A stretch of 49,595 nucleotides of DNA from Methylococcaceae bacterium (GTDB lineage: Bacteria; Pseudomonadota; Gammaproteobacteria; Methylococcales; Methylomonadaceae), in assembly GCA_007280895.1 (NCBI GenBank), contig QYQN01000156.1, positions 1-49,595 on the forward strand, written 5' to 3'. The notes below the pieces were generated by a model, which was not told the origin of the DNA, ran no database searches, and saw nothing but the letters and a program-made list of their open reading frames with translations. Each line of letters starts with the position of its first letter. Positions within the stretch are counted from its first letter, which is position 1. This document shows, piece after piece, positions 17,412-28,502 of this stretch. Made by a program: the position numbers and the translations under genes.

Positions 17412-20400
17412 ATGAACAAACTATCTGGGCTAAAACTTGGTGATTACTTCTGCCATCAATTACTCCATCAAGGTCGATGGTCAGCAATCTATCAGGCACA
17501 CTCGCCAGATGAACAACCCGTTATTGTAAAATTTCTCCGCGAAGAAAGTGCTACCGCCAGCCTTATGCAGCATTTTCGAGAAGAGTTTACGCATCAGCAG
17601 ACTGTCCAAAGTGAGCACGTGCTGTCCGCTTACGCTTTGTTACCCGTTCGTAACACCTTAATGATGATTGTTGAAGATTTTAATGGCAAACCACTGACAA
17701 CAAGCCTGCAAAATACGGCTACATCACTCATCCAGCGTCTGGACATTGCGCTTAAAATCGCCCATGGTATTCATGAAATCCATTTAGCAAAATTAATTCA
17801 TAAAGGCATTGCTCCAGAAAATATTCTGTGGAATTCGCTCACTAACGACCTTAAAATTATTGATTTTGGTGCGGCCTCGCCTACCGATGAAGAATTTAAT
17901 GAACATCTCCAGCATGATTTTGCCAGAGAAGTTTTGCCTTATATCTCACCTGAGCAAACTGGACGCTTAAACCGCGTACTTGACTATCGCAGCGACTACT
18001 ATTCCTTTGGCGTGGTGTTATATCAGCTGTTCACTGATGAACTGCCTTATCAAGCAAGCGATACCTTAGCCTGGTTACATGCGCATATCGCCCTGACGCC
18101 GCGTGAGCCAACACAGCTAAACCCCACACTTCCTGAACCACTAGCGCAACTCATTTTAAAATTATTAGCAAAAAATCCAGACGACCGTTATCAAAGCTCG
18201 CGCGGTATTTTGGCTGATTTAATGTATTGCTTTACTGAACTAACGCGCACTGGAGATATTCTTGCTTTTCCCTTAGCGACTGAAGATTATTCTTACCGAT
18301 TACAGTTAAGCAAAAAGCTATATGGGCGTGAGCAATCCTTGCAGCAGTTGCTTAATCTTTTCGCGAAACCCTTTGAAAATGTCATGCACATGGTGTGTGT
18401 GCGGGGTTATTCAGGAATTGGTAAATCAGAATTAATTCAGCATTTTCGTCAGGCTATTCAGCAGCAACATGCTTTTTTTATGTTTGGTAAACAAGACCAA
18501 TACGAGCAAAATCGTCCTTACCAAGTCCTGATAAACGCCATTGAAAACCATACGCGTCAATTGCTTACCGCAACCGAGCAGGAAGTCATCGGTTGGCAAA
18601 AAATACTCACTGACACGTTGGGTGACGAGCTTGCTTATTTAACTGCACTCGTGCCATTTACCGAGTATCTTGTTGGCAAACAATCAAGCTTACCTGACAT
18701 GCTAAGCACCGAAGCACAAAGCCGAATTTATCGCGTTATTGTGGGCTTTTTTAATGCGTTTAGCCAAACAGGCCGTCCCATAATAGTTTGCCTAGACGAC
18801 TTACAATGGACGGATGTTGCAACACTCAAATGGCTGGAGCAAGTGCATGTTGAGGCCGCACTCCAGAATGTGTTAATCATTATTTGTTACCGTGATAATG
18901 AAGTTGATCATAGCCACCCACTGCATCTACTGTTGCATTATTTAGCCACAAAAAACATCGCTGTGACGTGTTTAGAGCTGGCACCTTTGCAGTTATCAGA
19001 TACCACGCAGCTACTCACAGATTCTTTACTCTGCACGCCGCAACATGCCTTACCACTTGCCAAAGTGGTGATGACTAAAACCAATGGCAATCCATTTTAT
19101 ATTACTAAATTCTTGCTGTATTTATACGAAGAAGGCTTGCTGTATTTTTCTGAAGAGCTGCTGCAATGGTGCTGGGATAGCCCGCGCATCGCAGCCATAG
19201 AGAGCATGGACAACGTCATTGATTTTTTAGTGAAAACCTTGCAAACCTTACCGTCTAACACGCAATACTCGCTTAGTGTTGCCGCACTTATTGGTAATAC
19301 CTTCTCAATTACGCAATTAGCTAACTTTTCTGCACACAGCGTCAGTCAGATAACGCTTGATTTATTACCTGCATTACATAAAAAATCAATTCAACGCATT
19401 GATTCAGAAAAAGATACCTATCGTTTTCAACACAATCGTCTTCAAGAGGCCTTCGCAAAATTACTCTCAGAACAACAAGCCTGCTTGGTGCACTGGGAAA
19501 TTGCTGAACAACTGCTCATTAACTTTGATGAAAACGATCCAAATAATCAAATTTTTAGTATTGTTAACCATTTTAATCAAGGTCTTGCATACATGATGAC
19601 CCTTGATTCCAGAGAACACCACAATATTAAACTGTTAATCGCCAATCTTAATCGTCTTGCTGCACAACGTAGTCGCCTTACAGGGGCTTACCACGAAGCC
19701 TTAAATTTTGTAAATCAGGGCTTAGCGTTGTTGCCTGATGATGCCTTCATCAGTGATTTTGACTTAACCTTTAAGCTCTATGTGGAAGCCCAATTTAATG
19801 CGTTTTACTGCACACAGTTTACTGAAGCCGAAGCCTATTTTGCTATCTTAAATAATCATGTTGATGCGCCTCAACTCATGAACAACTGCGTTATCTTCAT
19901 GATTGATCAATACACCATGCAAAAGCGATTACCTGAAGCCATTGCTCTTGGCGTACAGCAATTAACAGCCTTAGGCATGACGATTGATATAGATTACCTT
20001 GTTGATGAAACCTCAACAGACTTTGTTTATTTTCAACACGTTTTAGCTCGAAGCTATCTGCCTGATTTATTAAACAAAAGAAAAATGAGTGATGCTCAGC
20101 GGATGAAGTGCATTGATATTATGGCCGCCATACAGTCGTCTGCGTATTTAATCAATATGCCTTTATTGCGCTGGCTAACCATTAAAGCAGGCTTATTACT
20201 GCTTACTGAGGGCAGCACTGCTAACATGGGGATTTTATTAGCCCTGATGCCCTGCACGTTTATCAGCCTAAAAAATGATTATCAAGGAGGCTTGGCATGG
20301 CAATTATTTGCTATGAATTTATGCCAACAACTTAATGATCAAAAAGGCTATGCAAAAAGCGCGGATCGCTATGCTTCGATGGGTTTACACTGGCATAAAC

Positions 20401-23400
20401 CGTTACCCGAAGCCTTAACTTATGCTAAAACAGCACTCAAAATCATGCTGGAAATTGGTGATTTACACAATGCTGGCTATGTTTTTTTACCGACCATTTG
20501 TAATCGTTATGAACAAGGCGATCCCCTTAGTGAAGTCAATCATGAGTTAGTGCAAGGCCTTGCCTTTACAGAAAAAACACACAATAACGTAGCATTTTAT
20601 ATTTTTTCAGTGTATCAGCGTCTGCTCATGGCACTCAAAGGCGAGACCTTAGCTGCTGTGGATTTTTCAACGGCACAGCAATCGGAGGGTGACTGGTTGT
20701 TGACCTTGGGAGGAACGCCTTTCCAGCAGTGTGTTTATCATACGTATAAACTCCATTTGGCGCTCTTATTTAACGACCCAGAACGCGCTTGGTACCACGT
20801 TGAACAAGGCAGGTTGGTGATTGATTTTGTCATTGCACGCTTGGTGTATGCGAGTTTTCATTGTTATGCCGCCATTGCAGCGTGTCAACGGCTATCTACC
20901 CTGACTATCGAGCATCCTGATTACGCGGCCACATACCAATTTATTGATGAGACAGAAGCCTTAATTGAGCAATGGGCAGACGGTGCACAGTGTAATTTTT
21001 ACCATAAACTGCTGTGGGTGCAGGCTGAAAAACACGTCGCACTTAATGAAAACTTTGTCGCCTTACAGCTTTATGAAAAAGCACTGCAAACCGCTCAGAC
21101 TCATGGTTTTATTCATGATCAAGCGTTAATTGCTGAACGAGCGGCTGAGTGCAGTGTTATCAGTAATTTACCTACGCAAGCAAAAGGCTTTATTCAACTT
21201 GCTTTTAAAAATTATTCTTTATGGGGTGCCACGCGAAAAATCACCCATTTGCTTGAGCACTTTGCACATTGGTTAGCTTATCCGTTACCAGACACTAATA
21301 CTGGTTTAACTGAACACACTCAGAACGCTTCGGCTTTTTTTGATATTGATAGCGTCATACGCTGTATTGAAGCGGTTACTTTAGAGATTGATTTTCAGCG
21401 TTTATTACACACCTTACTAAAAATTTTGCTAGAAAATGCTGGAGCTGAGCGTGCAGTGTTGCTCTTAGCGAGCAACCATAATTTGTATGTAACCGCCCAA
21501 AAAACAACCACCACAGCCATCCAGCTATTTGATAATGTCCTGTTGGATGAAAGCTTCCAAGGCGCTCGCCCGATTATCGATTATGTAAAACGCTCTTTAG
21601 ACACTGTGGTGCTTAATAATGCCTACGCAGATGCTGATTTTGGTAGTGACAGTTATATTCAAGCGCAGCAAGCTAAATCATTATTATGCCTACCTTTACT
21701 TAAACAAGGTCAGCTCACTGGCCTGGTGTATTTAGAAAATAATTTAGCCACGCATGTGTTTACGGCCGACCGTATTCGCATTGTCACGCTTATTGCCGGA
21801 CAAGCGGCTACGGCTATCGATAATGCGCGATTATATTCCAGCTTAGAACAACAAGTCCGCGAGCAAACCGCTGATTTACGTCTTGCCAAAGAAGCCGCTG
21901 ATGCGGCAAGTCAAGCAAAAGGCGAGTTTTTGGCGAATATGAGCCATGAAATAAGAACCCCCATGAATGCCATTATTGGCTTATCTCATCTCGCATTAAA
22001 AACTGATCTGAGTGGAAAACAACGCGATTATATTGCCAAAATTCATTACTCTGGCAATGCCTTATTAGGCATTATTAATGATGTACTGGACTTTTCTAAA
22101 ATTGAAGCAGGCAAAATAGACCTTGAACACACTACGTTTAATCTCCAAGAAATTTTTGACAATTTAACGCACTTAAGTAGCCAGCGTGTTAATGAGAAAA
22201 AATTAGAATTACTGTTCAATATTCCCAAAAACATTCCATGCTTTCTTATTGGTGATCCATTGCGAGTAGGACAAATTCTTCTTAATCTTACCAGCAACGC
22301 CATTAAATTTACGGAACAGGGCGAAATTGAAATCAGTATCGAGTTAATTGAACAGACTCAGGAGCAAATGAAATTATGTTTCACCATTCGCGATTCTGGC
22401 ATAGGCATGACGCCCGAACAACTAGGGCGCTTATTTCAAGCGTTTACCCAGGCGGATGGCTCAACAACACGAAAATACGGGGGCACAGGGCTGGGTTTAA
22501 CGATTTCAAAACGTCTAGTTGAGCTCATGCAAGGCAGGATTTGGGCAGAAACTGATTATGGCTCAGGCAGTCGTTTTATTTTTACGGCGTGGTTTGGGGT
22601 TGCTCATCAGCAAACGGCCCCTCTTGAGTCTTTAATAACTTCCCTTGAAAATAAACGCCTATTAATTGTTGACGATAACTCAAATGCCCGCGAGATTTTG
22701 CAAGAAATGTTACGTCGATGGACAATTAAAGTAGATACCGCGCCCTCAGGATCCATTGCCTTAACCATGTTGGAATACCAAGCTAATTGTAATGAACCTT
22801 ATGATTTAGTCTTTATCGATATGATCATGCCTCAATTAACAGGTCTTCAAACCGTAGAAATGCTGTTACAAAATGAGCTTATAAAAAATAAGCTTCCTAA
22901 AATCCTTATGATTTCTGCCTTTGATGATAGTGAATTACACGGCTCTGCCATAGCGAAGAGCATCGATGGCTTTTTAGCTAAGCCGGTGACTGAATATGCC
23001 TTATTTAACAAATTAGAAAAAGTATTTAGCACACTGCAAGCAGAGCATGTTGAATTATCAACTGAGTATTCTGTTCCCAGCATTGCTTACCAGTTAACGG
23101 GGGTGAGTGTGTTGTTGGCTGAAGACAATGAGATTAATCAACAAATTGCGGTGGAATTACTTAACAGCGAAGGGGTAAGTGTTGATATTGCCAATAACGG
23201 TAAAGAAGCGTTGCTACTTTTAGAGCGTCATCCTAACCGCTACCACGCGATTCTAATGGATTTACAAATGCCCGAAATGGATGGTTATGAGGCCACAGTG
23301 GCTATTCGTAATCACCCACTTTGGCAACATTTACCTATTATTGGCATGACTGCTCACGCCATGAATACTGATCGCGACCGCTGTTTTGCCGTAGGTATGA

Positions 23401-24149
23401 ACGAACATGTGGTGAAACCAATAGACCCAGATCACTTATTTAGCACCTTGCGAACATGGGTTAAAAAAGAGCCTAGCTTAGTCACGTCATCAGTCGCGCC
23501 TACACCGCTTGTGAACCAAGCACCGCAGCCGAACTTAACCGCGACCATGCAGCGGTTGGCCGCACTTGAAGGCTTAGATAGCAACACAGGTTTAACCCGA
23601 GTGATGGGCAATGAACAACTGTATTGCCGCTTAGTAGCGGACTTTGCCGCATCACTTAGTCAGCACTTAGGGGAGCTTAACACCGCTCTTGAGCACAAGG
23701 ATCTAGCTATTGCCGGGCGTTTAGCACACAACTTAAAAGGTGTCTCGGGCAACCTTGGGCTCACCCATATTTTTACGTTAACCGCTGAGCTTGAACAGCG
23801 CGTTGAAGAACAGGCAATCCCTGCTTGCGAAGACATTGCTCGGCAACTTGTCATCTTAGCTACTGAATTGAAAGAGTTATTTGCCTCGCTTAATGAGGAA
23901 ACTGTTGCGACAGCTACGAGCCGAACCCTCTCTACAGACGCATTAGCACAGCAATTTGCAGCGTTGCTTACCTTAATAACAGACGCTGATACTGACGCGG
24001 CTGAACGTTTAGCTCAATTAATACCAGAGCTTCCAGAACCCATGCACGGATCATTACAGGAACTTAAGCACTTGCTTAATGACTATGAATTTGAGGACGC
24101 CTTAGTCATTGCTAACCGCCTTAATGACGAGTTAACAACGTTTAACTAG
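17412..24149 (+). CDS. Giant hybrid: Ser/Thr kinase-like, ATPase, GAF, histidine kinase, two receivers, Hpt
   Basis: A 2245-residue cytoplasmic signalling protein of the 'Ser/Thr kinase/predictive ATPase/histidine kinase' type known from cyanobacteria and large gammaproteobacteria. Order: protein-kinase-like domain (~12-275; VIVK Lys40, DFG at 151); AAA/MalT-like ATPase with Walker A GYSGIGKS (332-339) and Walker B CLDDLQW (~460); a long TPR-like helical region (~700-1290); GAF (~1330-1470); coiled coil; HisKA with phospho-His1512 in [13 protein letters not shown]; HATPase ([16 protein letters not shown]); receiver 1 (Asp1803); receiver 2 (Asp1950); Hpt (His2106 in [11 protein letters not shown]). 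The kinase catalytic loop is HKGIAPEN, with Gly132 in place of the HRD Asp, so phosphotransfer by that domain is doubtful. The receiver-cyclase gene 120 nt downstream is a likely output. Confidence 0.9.
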   Translation: MNKLSGLKLGDYFCHQLLHQGRWSAIYQAHSPDEQPVIVKFLREESATASLMQHFREEFTHQQTVQSEHVLSAYALLPVRNTLMMIVEDFNGKPLTTSLQNTATSLIQRLDIALKIAHGIHEIHLAKLIHKGIAPENILWNSLTNDLKIIDFGAASPTDEEFNEHLQHDFAREVLPYISPEQTGRLNRVLDYRSDYYSFGVVLYQLFTDELPYQASDTLAWLHAHIALTPREPTQLNPTLPEPLAQLILKLLAKNPDDRYQSSRGILADLMYCFTELTRTGDILAFPLATEDYSYRLQLSKKLYGREQSLQQLLNLFAKPFENVMHMVCVRGYSGIGKSELIQHFRQAIQQQHAFFMFGKQDQYEQNRPYQVLINAIENHTRQLLTATEQEVIGWQKILTDTLGDELAYLTALVPFTEYLVGKQSSLPDMLSTEAQSRIYRVIVGFFNAFSQTGRPIIVCLDDLQWTDVATLKWLEQVHVEAALQNVLIIICYRDNEVDHSHPLHLLLHYLATKNIAVTCLELAPLQLSDTTQLLTDSLLCTPQHALPLAKVVMTKTNGNPFYITKFLLYLYEEGLLYFSEELLQWCWDSPRIAAIESMDNVIDFLVKTLQTLPSNTQYSLSVAALIGNTFSITQLANFSAHSVSQITLDLLPALHKKSIQRIDSEKDTYRFQHNRLQEAFAKLLSEQQACLVHWEIAEQLLINFDENDPNNQIFSIVNHFNQGLAYMMTLDSREHHNIKLLIANLNRLAAQRSRLTGAYHEALNFVNQGLALLPDDAFISDFDLTFKLYVEAQFNAFYCTQFTEAEAYFAILNNHVDAPQLMNNCVIFMIDQYTMQKRLPEAIALGVQQLTALGMTIDIDYLVDETSTDFVYFQHVLARSYLPDLLNKRKMSDAQRMKCIDIMAAIQSSAYLINMPLLRWLTIKAGLLLLTEGSTANMGILLALMPCTFISLKNDYQGGLAWQLFAMNLCQQLNDQKGYAKSADRYASMGLHWHKPLPEALTYAKTALKIMLEIGDLHNAGYVFLPTICNRYEQGDPLSEVNHELVQGLAFTEKTHNNVAFYIFSVYQRLLMALKGETLAAVDFSTAQQSEGDWLLTLGGTPFQQCVYHTYKLHLALLFNDPERAWYHVEQGRLVIDFVIARLVYASFHCYAAIAACQRLSTLTIEHPDYAATYQFIDETEALIEQWADGAQCNFYHKLLWVQAEKHVALNENFVALQLYEKALQTAQTHGFIHDQALIAERAAECSVISNLPTQAKGFIQLAFKNYSLWGATRKITHLLEHFAHWLAYPLPDTNTGLTEHTQNASAFFDIDSVIRCIEAVTLEIDFQRLLHTLLKILLENAGAERAVLLLASNHNLYVTAQKTTTTAIQLFDNVLLDESFQGARPIIDYVKRSLDTVVLNNAYADADFGSDSYIQAQQAKSLLCLPLLKQGQLTGLVYLENNLATHVFTADRIRIVTLIAGQAATAIDNARLYSSLEQQVREQTADLRLAKEAADAASQAKGEFLANMSHEIRTPMNAIIGLSHLALKTDLSGKQRDYIAKIHYSGNALLGIINDVLDFSKIEAGKIDLEHTTFNLQEIFDNLTHLSSQRVNEKKLELLFNIPKNIPCFLIGDPLRVGQILLNLTSNAIKFTEQGEIEISIELIEQTQEQMKLCFTIRDSGIGMTPEQLGRLFQAFTQADGSTTRKYGGTGLGLTISKRLVELMQGRIWAETDYGSGSRFIFTAWFGVAHQQTAPLESLITSLENKRLLIVDDNSNAREILQEMLRRWTIKVDTAPSGSIALTMLEYQANCNEPYDLVFIDMIMPQLTGLQTVEMLLQNELIKNKLPKILMISAFDDSELHGSAIAKSIDGFLAKPVTEYALFNKLEKVFSTLQAEHVELSTEYSVPSIAYQLTGVSVLLAEDNEINQQIAVELLNSEGVSVDIANNGKEALLLLERHPNRYHAILMDLQMPEMDGYEATVAIRNHPLWQHLPIIGMTAHAMNTDRDRCFAVGMNEHVVKPIDPDHLFSTLRTWVKKEPSLVTSSVAPTPLVNQAPQPNLTATMQRLAALEGLDSNTGLTRVMGNEQLYCRLVADFAASLSQHLGELNTALEHKDLAIAGRLAHNLKGVSGNLGLTHIFTLTAELEQRVEEQAIPACEDIARQLVILATELKELFASLNEETVATATSRTLSTDALAQQFAALLTLITDADTDAAERLAQLIPELPEPMHGSLQELKHLLNDYEFEDALVIANRLNDELTTFN

Positions 24150-24269
24150 GTGAGCAACTTTCTTTTAACATTATCACTGGTAGCCAATAGTTTTAGCTCT
24201 TAGCAAGAAAACAGCTAATACTGTTTTGCTGGTGAAAAATTTCCACAACTCTGTAACCATAAAATTGTT

Positions 24270-25334
24270 ATGACTGACGGTAACGAACGCCCCTGTATTC
24301 TGATTGTTGACGATGAACCTATTAATATCAATATCTTAACTGAGCTGCTTAAAGGTGCTTATAAAATCATTGCTGCGAAAAGCGGTGCCTCTGCCTTAAA
24401 ACGTTTAAACGATGGATTGCGTCCAGACTTAATTTTATTAGATGTCATCATGCCTGAGGTAAGCGGCTTTGACGTTTGCCAACAGCTTAAAAGCACTCCT
24501 GAAACACAAGAAATCCCCATTATTTTTATTACCTCGGCAATCAAGCCTGAAGAAGAAACCAAAGGCTTAGAGCTGGGTGCCATTGATTATATTTCCAAGC
24601 CGATTTCGCCAGCCGTGGTGATTGCCCGCGTAAAAGCACACTTAGCCTTGCAATTTGCACAACGCGATATGCAGCGCCAACGCGATTTTATTCGCCAAGT
24701 ATTTGGGCGGTACATGGGAGAAAATAGGGTTGATTTGGTGTTAGCATCGCCTGAATATTTAAAACTGGGCGGTGAAAAACGCAGTGTGAGCTTGCTTATG
24801 TGTGATATACGAGATTTTACTAAAATCTCAGAATTAGCCGATCCTGCTGACATTGTGTTGATGCTGAACAGTTTTTTTACCGAAATGGTCACTGTTGTAG
24901 AGCATTATAATGGCACGATTGATAATTTTATGGGTGACTCGATGTTAGTTATATTTGGTTCGCCCATTACCCAAACGGATCATGCACAACGTGCTGTTAA
25001 TTGTGCTATTGCCATGCAAAAAGCCATGCCTGCTATTAATATTCGTCATCAGCAAGAAGGCTTGCCTTTGCTGCAAATGGGTATTGGCGTCAATACAGGT
25101 GAAGCCATTATTGGTAATATTGGTTCACGCTTGCAGATGAAATTTAGCGCCATTGGTGCGACCGTTAATCTGACTGCGCGTTTACAGGCCATGGCAATTG
25201 GTGGGCAAACACTTATCTCAAAAGCCACCTATGCAGCGCTTAACAATGAGGTGATTGTTAATGGTCGCTTACTTGTCCAACTTAAAGGCTTTGGCTTAGC
25301 CTTTGAGGTTTTTGATGTGACCAATGATCAGTAA
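24270..25334 (+). CDS. Response regulator with class III adenylate/guanylate cyclase output
   Basis: A 354-residue two-domain protein. The receiver (~8-125) has the acidic pair in LIVDDEP, the phospho-acceptor Asp58 in LILLDVIMPEVSG, and the Lys of YISKP. A linker helix (~130-160) follows, then a class III nucleotide cyclase domain: SLLMCDIRDFTKISEL with metal-binding Asp179, NFMGDSMLVIFGSPI with the second metal Asp, and GIGVNTGEAIIGNIGS, ending with an Asn-Arg transition-state type segment (ATVNLTARLQ). Product (cAMP or cGMP) cannot be read safely. It follows the giant hybrid kinase on the same strand, so phosphorelay-controlled cyclic-nucleotide synthesis is the natural inference. Confidence 0.92.
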   Translation: MTDGNERPCILIVDDEPININILTELLKGAYKIIAAKSGASALKRLNDGLRPDLILLDVIMPEVSGFDVCQQLKSTPETQEIPIIFITSAIKPEEETKGLELGAIDYISKPISPAVVIARVKAHLALQFAQRDMQRQRDFIRQVFGRYMGENRVDLVLASPEYLKLGGEKRSVSLLMCDIRDFTKISELADPADIVLMLNSFFTEMVTVVEHYNGTIDNFMGDSMLVIFGSPITQTDHAQRAVNCAIAMQKAMPAINIRHQQEGLPLLQMGIGVNTGEAIIGNIGSRLQMKFSAIGATVNLTARLQAMAIGGQTLISKATYAALNNEVIVNGRLLVQLKGFGLAFEVFDVTNDQ

Positions 25335-25345
25335 GGGCTTACTTT

Positions 25346-26485
25346 TTAAGCAGCGGTAGATTTAAACGGTAAAGACAACGCTGCCTGTGCCTTGTAAGCG
25401 TCAACATGAGTTTTCTCAGCGTTAATAAACGCTTTGATGGCGTGATGAAATGGCTCATGGTGTAGCCAATGCACCGAATAGGTCGTGATGGGTTCAAATC
25501 CTCGGGCAATTTTATGCTCGCCTTGTGCGCCTGAATCAAAACGCGCCAGCCCTGTTTTAATACAATAGTCGATGCCTTGGTAATAACAGGCTTCAAAATG
25601 CAGCATGGCATACTCTTCAACACAGCCCCAATAGCGACCATACAAGGTATCTTCACCAATAAAACTTAAGGCAGCACCAACATATTCATGGGCAGTGCGT
25701 GCAAACACGACTAACATGGTCGTGCCCATTTGGTCTGCCAGTTGCAGAAAGAAGTCCACGTTTAAATAAGGCGCTGAACCTTTTTTAAGGTACGTCATGG
25801 CATAAAATTGATAAAAAATATGCCATTGTTCTGCACTGACCTCATTGCCTTTTAACTGAATTAATTCCACGCCTTGTGCGTTGACTTTGGCACGTTCACG
25901 CTTAATCATTTTTCGTTTAGCGGCTGTTAAGCTCTGCAAAAAATCTGTAAAGTCAGCATACCCTTTATTAAGCCACTGAAATTGAACAGCTTCTCTCACA
26001 AGAATCGGCAAGGCACTTAAACCTGTTAGGTGTTCAGGTTCTGGAAACAAACAATGCCAAGAGGAGCAAGCATGGTTAGCGCATAAGCTTTGTATGGCGG
26101 CAAACATCTGCTGCAAAACCGCTTGCGAGTTAACGGTGTGTTTTACTCCCCAACGCGCACCAGCGCAGGGGGTAAAAGGAATCGCTGTGAGACATTTTGG
26201 GTAATAGCTTACGCCATGCCGTTGATACGCATGAGCCCATTGTTGATCAAAGACATATTCGCCACGAGAATGAAACTTTAGATACATCGGCATCACTGCA
26301 ATCAACTCATGCTGCTCATACACCACGCAATGGCAAGGCAGCCAGCCAGTCTGCTCACTGACACAGCCTGATTGTTCTAAAGCATGTAAAAATTCATAAC
26401 GCATAAAGGGGGAGAGCCCTTCAACGAGCGCATTCCATTGTGTTGCGTGCAGCGTGGTTAAGTTAGGTAAAAATTTTACGTCCAT
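25346..26485 (-). CDS. GNAT/FemAB-like acyltransferase (COG3146, DUF482 type)
   Basis: A 379-residue protein of the COG3146 family ('peptidogalycan biosynthesis'-like) with two linked GNAT folds. Recognisable blocks: QWNALVEGLSPFMRYEFLHA (~17-36); AVMPMYLKFHSRGEYVFDQQ; PFTPCAGARW; WCFPEPE-like LFPEPEHL; KRKMIKRERAKV; YLKKGSAPYLNVDFF; and the C-terminal GAQGEHKIARGFEP with HYAI-type residues. The family is broadly conserved in proteobacteria, with no settled substrate; an aminoacyl or acyl transfer is expected from the fold. It is convergent with the cyclase gene (11-nt gap). Confidence 0.85.
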   Translation of the reverse strand: MDVKFLPNLTTLHATQWNALVEGLSPFMRYEFLHALEQSGCVSEQTGWLPCHCVVYEQHELIAVMPMYLKFHSRGEYVFDQQWAHAYQRHGVSYYPKCLTAIPFTPCAGARWGVKHTVNSQAVLQQMFAAIQSLCANHACSSWHCLFPEPEHLTGLSALPILVREAVQFQWLNKGYADFTDFLQSLTAAKRKMIKRERAKVNAQGVELIQLKGNEVSAEQWHIFYQFYAMTYLKKGSAPYLNVDFFLQLADQMGTTMLVVFARTAHEYVGAALSFIGEDTLYGRYWGCVEEYAMLHFEACYYQGIDYCIKTGLARFDSGAQGEHKIARGFEPITTYSVHWLHHEPFHHAIKAFINAEKTHVDAYKAQAALSLPFKSTAA

Positions 26486-26911
26486 CGTTGTTTAATCCTC
26501 GGTGTAAAAATAGTAAGTGTGTGCAATGCTGGCTAACATCAGGTTTAAAACCCTAAGCAATAAATACCGCACACAACACCCACAGACAAGCAATTGTGTT
26601 GCAAAACCTGCACTAAAAACTAACATTAATGTTTCTATTTTGTGCAAACAAGCCTTGTTTTTTTTTCTGTATAAAATAAGCTTTTGAATTTTATTAACTT
26701 AATTTTGTGGCATTAATTCTGCTTAATAAATTGTACACAGTATTTTGTTATCGTTTTTGTTGTGGGTTGGTACCTTTTAACGCTCTAATTTTTATTAGGG
26801 CGTTTTTTTTATTTATCCTCTTTTGTAAATCAAGTAACCTAAGTGCCTTAACTCGCAGCACTCAAGATAATTGAGCTGCCCTTTTAACGTGCCTTAGTTG
26901 TTGACGTCTCC
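26486..26911. other. AT-rich intergenic region holding an orphan terminator
   Basis: 426 nt between divergent genes. AT-rich, with poly-T stretches and a weak AAACAA-gcc-TTGTTT hairpin near 26645-26660 followed by T9. It contains the strong plus-strand terminator at 26779-26810, although no plus-strand protein gene lies upstream. A short non-coding transcript ending there is possible. Confidence 0.45.
26779..26810 (+). terminator. Strong intrinsic terminator without an upstream gene
   Basis: AACGCTCTAAT (26779-26789) pairs with ATTAGGGCGTT (26794-26804) around a TTTT loop, with one mismatch, and is followed by a run of eight T. This is the classic plus-strand form. The nearest plus-strand gene upstream ends at 25334 beyond an opposing gene, so it probably terminates a small RNA starting within 26500-26750. 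Confidence 0.7.
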
Positions 26912-27925
26912 TTGAACATTATTCCACATTCGCTTGATAGCACCGCTTCTCATGTTTTTATTGTGGAAGAACGCGCCAATCCTTCCTGTGATTTTTTTGT
27001 TATTCCTGCCCTTATTGCGCAACGATTATCCTATACGCGCTGTCTTTTTCATGAGCTTGTTACGGCTAACGCGCTACGCAATGCAATGGTCATTTTTATT
27101 CGTTATGTGCCCTCAGCATGGCAAAAATTAATTTCTGCACAGCGCACACACATACGTCACGTTATTTTTTTTATGGATGATGATGTGTTAGACGCTAGTG
27201 CTTTTGCAGGAATGCCGTGGCGCTATCAATTAAAATTAATGCGCCTTTCAGCGTCACGCACTACCTGGCTACAGCAGTACGCTACTCTTTGGGTTTCAAC
27301 ACCTTATCTGCATCATAAATATTGCCACTGGCAACCACGCTTACTGCTACCCAGAAGTATTCCGGTTGAAGATAATTTTACACGGATTTTTTATCACGGC
27401 TCTGCCACACATCAGGCTGATATTGCTTGGTTATTTCCCGTTATTTCCGAAGTATTACATAGCAATGAACAGCTTACCTTTGAAATTATCGGGGGACAAG
27501 ACGTCTACCGACACTATAAAAAACTTCCCCGCGTTACTATTGTTCATCCCATGTCGTGGCCAAGTTATCAAGCCTTTATAAGCAAACAAAACTACCATAT
27601 TGGCGTTAATCCTTTAGTGAACACGCCGTTTAATAAAGCGCGTTCGTACACAAAATTTTTTGATATCACACGCTGTCATGCGGTGGGTATTTATTCACCA
27701 AATAGCTGTTGCGCTGATGTGGTTGCGCACCTGCACGAAGGTTTAATTGTTGAGTTAAACCCGGCCGATTGGGTTGAAGCCGTGTTGAATTTAGCCAACG
27801 ATAAGGCATTACGCAGCCAGTTATTAATGAATGCTCAGCAGAAAGTGGCCTATTTAAATCAACAAGCACACCAGCAATTAATTGATTATGTAGCGTTAAG
27901 TGGGGCGGGGGCGCAGCAGGAGTAA
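26912..27925 (+). CDS. Glycosyltransferase-like protein
   Basis: A 337-residue protein with the layout of a GT-B glycosyltransferase. The N-terminal half has Rossmann-type strands (HVFIVEERANP, HVIFFMDDDVLD). The C-terminal half has FEIIGGQDVYRHYKKLPRV, IGVNPLVNTPFNKARSYTKF and DITRCHAVGIYSPNS, close to the donor-binding E/KFxE-P region of family 1-like enzymes. No signal peptide. The only possible start upstream of residue 78 is TTG 26912, with no visible ribosome binding site, so the N-terminus is uncertain and the gene could be truncated. It is not in a polysaccharide cluster; substrate unknown. Confidence 0.7.
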   Translation: MNIIPHSLDSTASHVFIVEERANPSCDFFVIPALIAQRLSYTRCLFHELVTANALRNAMVIFIRYVPSAWQKLISAQRTHIRHVIFFMDDDVLDASAFAGMPWRYQLKLMRLSASRTTWLQQYATLWVSTPYLHHKYCHWQPRLLLPRSIPVEDNFTRIFYHGSATHQADIAWLFPVISEVLHSNEQLTFEIIGGQDVYRHYKKLPRVTIVHPMSWPSYQAFISKQNYHIGVNPLVNTPFNKARSYTKFFDITRCHAVGIYSPNSCCADVVAHLHEGLIVELNPADWVEAVLNLANDKALRSQLLMNAQQKVAYLNQQAHQQLIDYVALSGAGAQQE

Positions 27926-27963
27926 AAAGGCTTTAGCCTTGTTAAAAAAGGGCTAAAGCCTTT
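27926..27963. terminator. Bidirectional hairpin terminator
   Basis: AAAGGCTTTAGCC (27926-27938) pairs perfectly with GGCTAAAGCCTTT (27951-27963) around a loop of about 12 nt. It lies between the convergent glycosyltransferase and NUDIX genes. A and T tracts at either foot allow use in both directions. Confidence 0.8.
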
Positions 27964-28009
27964 GGGTTCCTGATTTGTGTTGACTGCTCATAATGAGCAT
28001 TACGGCTTG

Positions 28010-28447
28010 TCAGCAACGTAAAGGGGGCACCCTGCCAGTTTGACGATAATGCTGATAATCTTTTAAAACCTGCGCGTGATCAAAAGCTAATAATTCTGGG
28101 AGCGTGCCAAACGTGAATACGCCGCAATTTTTTGCATCGTCAGCGGCACTGGGTAAGCCTTTGGCTTCGGCAATATATACGGCAGTAACGGTATGATTGC
28201 GAGGGTCGCGAGTGGGTGCTGAATACATACCTAATAAAGCGATTAAGGTCACATCAAGACAAATTTCTTCTTTAGCCTCGCGAATGGCAGCGTGTTCAAG
28301 CGTTTCGCCCACATCAACAAAGCCACCTGGAATCGCCCAGCCATAAGGTGGATTGGCACGCTCGATTAAAACAAAGGGGCGTTCTGGTAAATCAATCAGT
28401 TCGATTAAGGTATCTGCGGCAAGCAGTGGGGTGACGGGTTTGTACAT
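28010..28447 (-). CDS. NUDIX hydrolase
   Basis: A 145-residue NUDIX enzyme starting at ATG 28447, which has ggag 6 nt upstream; an in-frame start at 28468 would put that site inside the gene. The NUDIX box runs [20 protein letters not shown], matching GX5EX7REUXEE, with Ile-Cys in place of the usual final Gly. It is preceded by [13 protein letters not shown], as in nucleotide-diphosphate or ADP-ribose-type hydrolases of the NUDT/YjhB group. It follows purC by 55 nt on the same strand and may sanitise nucleotides; substrate not determinable. Confidence 0.9.
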   Translation of the reverse strand: MYKPVTPLLAADTLIELIDLPERPFVLIERANPPYGWAIPGGFVDVGETLEHAAIREAKEEICLDVTLIALLGMYSAPTRDPRNHTVTAVYIAEAKGLPSAADDAKNCGVFTFGTLPELLAFDHAQVLKDYQHYRQTGRVPPLRC

Positions 28448-28502
28448 GTAAACTCCAAGACAGGACACGGTGGTTCTGTAGTTAGGTTGATTTTTTATTC
28501 GT

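Noticed and set aside
25480-25510. ggttcaaatcc resembling a tRNA T-loop
   Set aside because: It lies inside the COG3146 gene, with no matching acceptor, D or anticodon arms; a chance match.
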